Positions 30,056 through 35,426 of a DNA stretch of 35,426 bases are shown here, in pieces. A program made the position numbers and the translations under genes. The notes beneath the pieces are model-generated. The model did not search any database, had not been told where the DNA came from, and saw only the letters and a list, made by a program, of their open reading frames with translations. The stretch comes from Bacteroidia bacterium. Lineage in GTDB: Bacteria > Bacteroidota > Bacteroidia > NS11-12g > UBA9320. The DNA is taken from NCBI GenBank assembly GCA_016779945.1, contig JADHMR010000010.1, positions 1 to 35,426 on the forward strand, written 5' to 3'. Each line of letters begins with the position of its first letter. Within the stretch, counting starts at the first letter, position 1.

Positions 30056-30090
30056 ATTTTCTTTTTGAGTTTAAATAAAAAAAACTGTTT

Positions 30091-30579
30091 TCAATTAGCT
30101 ATATTATCTGCGGCATAAACGCCTGGAAGTAATTCTGGCTTATATCTCGCCTTAAATCCATAACCAATTACATATCCAACAGCTGCTTTTACAAGCTTGT
30201 TAGACTTCTTCGTGGGGTCGATGTTATAATCTAAATCAATAGTGTCTATTTCAATTCCATGTTCTTTTAGATAAAGTGCAACTTCAACTGCTTTTTCGCA
30301 CTCTTTCCATAGACGAGTCCAAATATCTTTGATTTCTGGAAGAACTTCTTTTTTATAAATGACGTGACAACCAGTTGAAGACACATGAAACACTAAAGTA
30401 GTTGCATATGTGGTAGATCCATTTTTAGTTTTACTATCACATCCCAAGTAAATTACAATATCACAGGATTCATGAGCAGTAATGAATTGTTTAACATATG
30501 GGGCCAATTCAAATTGGTTGCTATCCGTAAGCTTTTTAAATTTCATGTAATTTTTAATTAATGAATAATAGGTCATCAA
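30091..30579 (-). CDS. YkuK/DUF458-like RNase H-fold protein
   Basis: IVIYLGCDSKTKNGSTTYATTLVFH...DTIDLDYNIDPTKKSNKLVKAAVGYVIGYGFKARYKPELLPGVYAADNIAN. Likely start is the internal MKFKKL at about 30546. Confidence 0.75.
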   Translation of the reverse strand: MMTYYSLIKNYMKFKKLTDSNQFELAPYVKQFITAHESCDIVIYLGCDSKTKNGSTTYATTLVFHVSSTGCHVIYKKEVLPEIKDIWTRLWKECEKAVEVALYLKEHGIEIDTIDLDYNIDPTKKSNKLVKAAVGYVIGYGFKARYKPELLPGVYAADNIAN

Positions 30580-30669
30580 TATAGGGGTGTTGATTCACAT
30601 ATAAAAAAGTATTTAAAAATTTACTTTTTATTTAATCACTTGTGCATTCATCAGTTGACATTTTCATAT

Positions 30670-32010
30670 CTACAGTAGCTCATTAGCTAAATTTGCGAGT
30701 TCACTTCGCTCTCCTTTTTCCAAATTAACATGACAGAATAGAGGATGATTCTTCACTTTATCAATCAGATAAGAAAGACCATTACTTTCAGCGTCAAGAT
30801 AAGGTGTATCTATTTGATTAATATCTCCAGTAAAAACAATTTTAGTATTTTCACCTGCTCTTGTGATAATAGTTTTTATTTCATGAGGAGTAAGGTTTTG
30901 TGCTTCGTCTACAATAAAAAACACATTACTTAAAGTTCTTCCTCGAATAAATGCTAATGGTGCAATAGAAATCTTCTCTTGTTGGACCATTTCATTTATT
31001 CTTTTAAATTCTTTATCGGTCTCTTTGTATTGACTTTTTATAAACTTTAGGTTATCCCAAATGGGCTGAATATATGGGTCTATTTTAGCATTTGCATCAC
31101 CTGGTAAAAAACCAATATCTCTATTACTAAGAGGTACTATGGGTCGGGTAATATAAATTTGTTGAAACTTACTTCTTTGCTCAAGTGCTGCGGCCAAAGC
31201 CATCAATGTTTTACCTGTGCCAGCAACACCTCGTAGGGTTATTAGTTTGATATCGGGGTCCATTAAAGCATGTAAAGCGAACGCCTGCTCGGCATTTCTT
31301 GGAGTTATTTTATAAATGGTTCTCTTTTCAACACGCTCTATAATGCCCTCCAAAAAATTATAGTATCCCAGTGCCGATTTTTTCCCATTTTTCATGATTA
31401 AAAAATGGTTAAATGGAAACTTATTTTTACTTATACTGCTTGCCTGAACTTGTTCTGATTTAAATAGTTTGTCAATGATTGACGTATCAAGATCCTCTAA
31501 AATTGTTTTACCTGAGTAAAGTTTATCTACGTCTTTCACCTTACCAGTCAAGTAATCTTCTGCTTGTAGTGTAAATGCTTTAGCTTTTACACGCAAACAA
31601 ATGTCTTTTGAGACAAGCACTACTTTTCGTTTTGGATACTCTTGTTGCAGTGATAGTGCAGCATTTATTATTTTATTATCATTTTTATAATCATCAAAAG
31701 TATCTGCAGCATTGTTCTTAAGATTTAGTATTTCTTTTACTATTTTCAAACTCCCCTTACTTCCACCTCCTATTTCTACCCAGTTATTTAACATTGAATC
31801 ACTGGAAACACTATTGAGAAAACGTATAAAGCTTCTGGCCTCGTAATTTTTAGATTCTCCTCCTTTTTTGAAAGTATCTAACTCCTCCAATACCTGAATT
31901 GGAATTGCAACATCATTATCTTCAAAATTATTTACAGATTTGTGATCATACAATATGACCGAAGTATCCAATACAAAAATCTTTTTAGTTTTATTCATGA
32001 TTCCATTCAA
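30670..32010 (-). CDS. PhoH family ATPase with N-terminal PIN domain
   Basis: KIFVLDTSVILYDHKSVNNFE (PIN), LITLRGVAGTGKTLMALAAAL (Walker A), VFFIVDEAQNLTPHEIKTIITRAGENTKIVFTGDINQID. Confidence 0.95.
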   Translation of the reverse strand: MNGIMNKTKKIFVLDTSVILYDHKSVNNFEDNDVAIPIQVLEELDTFKKGGESKNYEARSFIRFLNSVSSDSMLNNWVEIGGGSKGSLKIVKEILNLKNNAADTFDDYKNDNKIINAALSLQQEYPKRKVVLVSKDICLRVKAKAFTLQAEDYLTGKVKDVDKLYSGKTILEDLDTSIIDKLFKSEQVQASSISKNKFPFNHFLIMKNGKKSALGYYNFLEGIIERVEKRTIYKITPRNAEQAFALHALMDPDIKLITLRGVAGTGKTLMALAAALEQRSKFQQIYITRPIVPLSNRDIGFLPGDANAKIDPYIQPIWDNLKFIKSQYKETDKEFKRINEMVQQEKISIAPLAFIRGRTLSNVFFIVDEAQNLTPHEIKTIITRAGENTKIVFTGDINQIDTPYLDAESNGLSYLIDKVKNHPLFCHVNLEKGERSELANLANELL

Positions 32011-32194
32011 AACTAAATTTTAAAATTGGTTTAGAAACATCAATTTAATACGTTTTTCCCCAACTTTTACATGATTTTTATTTCCTTTTATTAAGTGCAA
32101 TTATTTGACTCCAAGATTTAATATATTGCTATAATTAAACTAAAAAATTAGTTTTACACTAAAGTTTAATTTTAATAATTTCATACGCAAATTC

Positions 32195-33517
32195 ATGATT
32201 CTCAGCCTTAATAAAATTAAAAACAAATTAGGTATTGATCGTTGGATGATAATTCTCATTGGTGTTATTAGTATTTGGGTATCAAGTAACCTCAGCTGGG
32301 GAGATGATAGACCTCAAAGTATTATTGAAGCGGACGGCAAAGGTTACTATTCACATTTGCCCGCTCTTTTCATATTCAATGATCTCAATTTCGGTTTTTT
32401 TGAGGAGTATGAAGGGAAAAAGTACTACAATAAAAATCTTTACTATGATTTTCTTAAGGAGTTTGAGGGCAAGAGGTACAACAAATATTATGTTGGTACT
32501 GCTGTGCCAATGGCACCATTTTTTTTGATGGCACACGTCCTATCAAAAATATATGGTTTACCCGCAGACGGATATTCTAATCTTTACCATATTTTCATCA
32601 ATATAGCAGCTATTTTTTACCTGATAGTAGCACTTATTTTCTTTGGTAAACTGATGGATCGTTTTAATATTTCTGCTATCAACAAAAGCTTATCTTACCT
32701 CATTATTTATTTCGGTACAAATTGGTTTTATTATGTAAATCTTGAACCCGCAGTTTCTCATGTGTATACTGTTGCTTTCGTTCCTATGTTTTTATATTAC
32801 TTTTTACGATTCTCAGATACTTGGAAATATAAGCACTTAGCACTGGCTTCCTTTATTTTAGGACTTATCGTTCTAATTCGTCCAGTTAACATAATTACTG
32901 TTCTCGCGATTCCAATTTTCTATCATTCTTGGGTAGATTTTAAACGTGTTGCAGTTCGCATTATTATGACTCCAAAATATCTATTTACATCAGTTTTGTT
33001 GTCTTTTTCTGTAGTTTCAATTCAGTTGATTTTATACAAAGTACAAATAGGTCAGTTTTTCATTTATTCGTATGAAGATGAAGGCTTCAATTTTCTTAAC
33101 CCCGAATTTTTTAACTTCCTTTTTAGCTATAAAAAAGGATTGTATTTATACACGCCTGTTTTTGCAATAGCCACTCTTGGTTTTTGGTTTTGGTTCAAAA
33201 ATCGTCTTTGGTCCGCAATGACAGCGATTGCTTTTCTTCTAATTGCTATATATGTATTATGTAGTTGGCATGTGTGGTGGTATGGCGGTGGTTTTGGCAC
33301 ACGAGTCATGATTGATTTTTATGTCATCTGGATATTAGCCATCGCTATTTTACTGAATGCAATTAAAGGTAAATACAGAAAAGCAATCATAACTGGATTC
33401 ACTATTTTAGTTTTGTTTACTCAGTATCAGACCTGTCAATATCGACACAGTATTATACACTGGGATGGACTTACCTCAACGGAATATTGGGATGTGTTCC
33501 TAAAACCTTGGTTCTAG
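32195..33517 (+). CDS. Multi-pass membrane protein, glycosyltransferase-like (unassigned)
   Basis: 440 aa with many hydrophobic helices. Family not recognised with certainty. Confidence 0.65.
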   Translation: MILSLNKIKNKLGIDRWMIILIGVISIWVSSNLSWGDDRPQSIIEADGKGYYSHLPALFIFNDLNFGFFEEYEGKKYYNKNLYYDFLKEFEGKRYNKYYVGTAVPMAPFFLMAHVLSKIYGLPADGYSNLYHIFINIAAIFYLIVALIFFGKLMDRFNISAINKSLSYLIIYFGTNWFYYVNLEPAVSHVYTVAFVPMFLYYFLRFSDTWKYKHLALASFILGLIVLIRPVNIITVLAIPIFYHSWVDFKRVAVRIIMTPKYLFTSVLLSFSVVSIQLILYKVQIGQFFIYSYEDEGFNFLNPEFFNFLFSYKKGLYLYTPVFAIATLGFWFWFKNRLWSAMTAIAFLLIAIYVLCSWHVWWYGGGFGTRVMIDFYVIWILAIAILLNAIKGKYRKAIITGFTILVLFTQYQTCQYRHSIIHWDGLTSTEYWDVFLKPWF

Positions 33518-33558
33518 TTAAGAAATAATGGAATTATAAAATCAATAGAGATAAAAAA

Positions 33559-34398
33559 CTACAAATACTGTTTTAGTCGACTTAGCAGCTTGTATTGCTC
33601 CTCCGAAAGATTATCAAACTTAACATTAAGAAACATCATGCTTCTGTTTGTTTCATCTGCATCCCAAATTCTAGGTTCCAAATCTTTCTTGTCTGAGTAA
33701 TCAATTCTTTTGAGTATATATCGAAGACTATTTAGTTGTGCTACTAGCTTGTTGTCAGCATTGATCACTAGCCAAGGGGCTTTATCCCAACCTGTTTTTT
33801 CAAACATTTTTTCTTTGTATGTTGTATAGGATTCCCAATGGTCAACCGACTCAAGATCATTCTGGGATAATTTCCAATACTTTAGATCGTGATTTCTTCG
33901 AATATCGAATCGAGTAGCTTGTGTATCTATGCTTATGGATAAATAGAATTTAATTAAAATCGTGTCATTTTCAACCATTTTCTTCTCCCAATCAACTACA
34001 TTCCGCATGAAATACTCATATTGATTGTCGGTGCAATAACCCATCGAGGGTTGAATTACTGCACGAGAGTACCAAGATCTGTCAAAAAATACAATTTCTC
34101 CTTCTTGAGGCAACAACTTCTGATAGGTTCTTAACCAATTCCTATTTTGTTTTTCAGTAGGTGTTCCTAATTCAACCACACGATAATGTCTAGTCATTAG
34201 ATTTTCGGATATCCTATTAATGGCTGATCCCTTACCCGCAGCATCTCTTCCCTCAAAAACAACTGCTAACTTTTTCTTATTTTTTAGCAACCACTCTTGA
34301 AGCTTTAACAACTCTCGCTGAAGATGAAATTTTTCCTCATGAAACTGATTATTAGTCAGGAGTTTATACTCTGAGTTTATATAAACAACATCTTTCAT
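33559..34398 (-). CDS. Polyphosphate kinase 2 family protein
   Basis: VVFEGRDAAGKGSAINRISENL (Walker A), FFDRSWYSRAVIQPSMGYC, WLVINADNK. Confidence 0.93.
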   Translation of the reverse strand: MKDVVYINSEYKLLTNNQFHEEKFHLQRELLKLQEWLLKNKKKLAVVFEGRDAAGKGSAINRISENLMTRHYRVVELGTPTEKQNRNWLRTYQKLLPQEGEIVFFDRSWYSRAVIQPSMGYCTDNQYEYFMRNVVDWEKKMVENDTILIKFYLSISIDTQATRFDIRRNHDLKYWKLSQNDLESVDHWESYTTYKEKMFEKTGWDKAPWLVINADNKLVAQLNSLRYILKRIDYSDKKDLEPRIWDADETNRSMMFLNVKFDNLSEEQYKLLSRLKQYL

Positions 34399-34462
34399 TT
34401 TTCAAACTTAAGAAAGTTATTACAGTTTAAGCAAAAGTTATGTATTAAGAAATAATGAAATT

Positions 34463-35362
34463 TTATTTCTTGCTTTGTAAATGATTAAAATGCATATCAT
34501 AAATCATACCATCTGCCAATCCAATTTTAGGAACTATAACTTGTTTAGATTTCATTTGTTTCAATATAAATAAATAGATATCCAATGCTGGAACAATTAA
34601 ATCGGCACGGTCTGGTTTTAATTGGTAATCTACAATTCGCTCTTGAATAGTTGCCTTGTTCAGGTCGCTTCTCAGCTTTTTGATTTTAGATACCTTAATA
34701 GGTTCCATGTGTCTTGCTCCGAGTATTTTATGTGCTTTGTTAATATTACCACCCGTAGCAAAAACATCATGTTTGACGGTCGAATCTACCTTTTCCGCTA
34801 ACCAATCACTAATTTTTTTCCAAACCCTTTTTGAAGTTTTATCTTTTATCATCCGCAAGGTTCCAACCTCAAAGGATTTGGCAGCTATTCTCTCACCATT
34901 TTCAAAAACACTCACTTCTGTTGACCCGCCACCTACATCAATTACAATATAAGGACTCTGATTTTCAGACAGAAGTAATGGGAATGATAAAAAAATTAAT
35001 TGTGCCTCTTCTTTACCTGATATTATCTCTACTGAAAGTTCAGCATATTTTTCTATAGCAGCTCTCACTTTATCCGCATTTTTTGCCTCACGCATCGCTG
35101 AAGTGGCACACACTCGTGTCTGTCTGACCTTGAAAACATCTGATATAAGTTTAAACGACTGCATCACTTTTAAAAAGTCTTCCAGCTTTTGTTCTGAAAT
35201 CAATCCATTTTCAAAAACTTCCTCACCCAAACGCAATGGTATACGGGTATAACAATACTTTTGGATATAAACAGATGTGCGATTAGTAACGACTTCTCCG
35301 ACTAAGAGTCTTACTGCATTTGTTCCAATGTCTATGGCAGCCAATTTCATCAATTGATTCAA
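34463..35362 (-). CDS. Ppx/GppA family exopolyphosphatase
   Basis: MKLAAIDIGTNAVRLLVGEV, CATSAMREAKN, VIDVGGGSTEVSVFENGE. Confidence 0.93.
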   Translation of the reverse strand: MNQLMKLAAIDIGTNAVRLLVGEVVTNRTSVYIQKYCYTRIPLRLGEEVFENGLISEQKLEDFLKVMQSFKLISDVFKVRQTRVCATSAMREAKNADKVRAAIEKYAELSVEIISGKEEAQLIFLSFPLLLSENQSPYIVIDVGGGSTEVSVFENGERIAAKSFEVGTLRMIKDKTSKRVWKKISDWLAEKVDSTVKHDVFATGGNINKAHKILGARHMEPIKVSKIKKLRSDLNKATIQERIVDYQLKPDRADLIVPALDIYLFILKQMKSKQVIVPKIGLADGMIYDMHFNHLQSKK

Positions 35363-35426
35363 ATAAAATTACATATACAATGAATACAACATCTTGTTAA
35401 AAGGTTGTTTAAAAAGTATATAAATA

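Noticed and set aside
33559-35362. PPK2 next to Ppx/GppA as a novel polyphosphate module
   Set aside because: Adjacent polyphosphate-metabolism genes are an expected, ordinary association.

Overview
Bacteroidota-type chromosomal window with two parts. (1) A conserved housekeeping backbone: rpoC (partial), rpoB, rplL, rplJ, rplA, rplK, nusG, secE, tRNA-Trp, tuf, four further tRNAs (Thr, Gly, Tyr, Thr), hpf, a xerC-like recombinase, rpsU, an acyl-CoA dehydrogenase, an HhH protein, an AONS/SPT-type PLP enzyme, bamD, an omega-like protein, coaBC, a DUF4835-type protein and an aldose-1-epimerase-like gene up to about 19.6 kb. The backbone resumes after 30.06 kb with a YkuK/DUF458-like protein, PIN-PhoH, a membrane protein, PPK2 and Ppx/GppA. 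(2) Between them, immediately 3' of tRNA-Ala(GGC), a roughly 10.3 kb accessory array. A direct repeat of about 135 bp occurs there as 7 full-length copies and 1 truncated copy, all in the same orientation as the tRNA. Most copies end in the 3' end of that tRNA (CCGGTATTCTCCACTA). The repeats separate small cargo units of one to three genes, mostly predicted lipoproteins, secreted, T9SS or envelope proteins, plus a sigma factor/anti-sigma-like module. No integrase, transposase or integron integrase is visible inside the array. My best reading is an integron-like cassette array built on a tRNA 3'-end attachment sequence and mobilised in trans. That reading is inference; the repeats and the tRNA match are direct observations.
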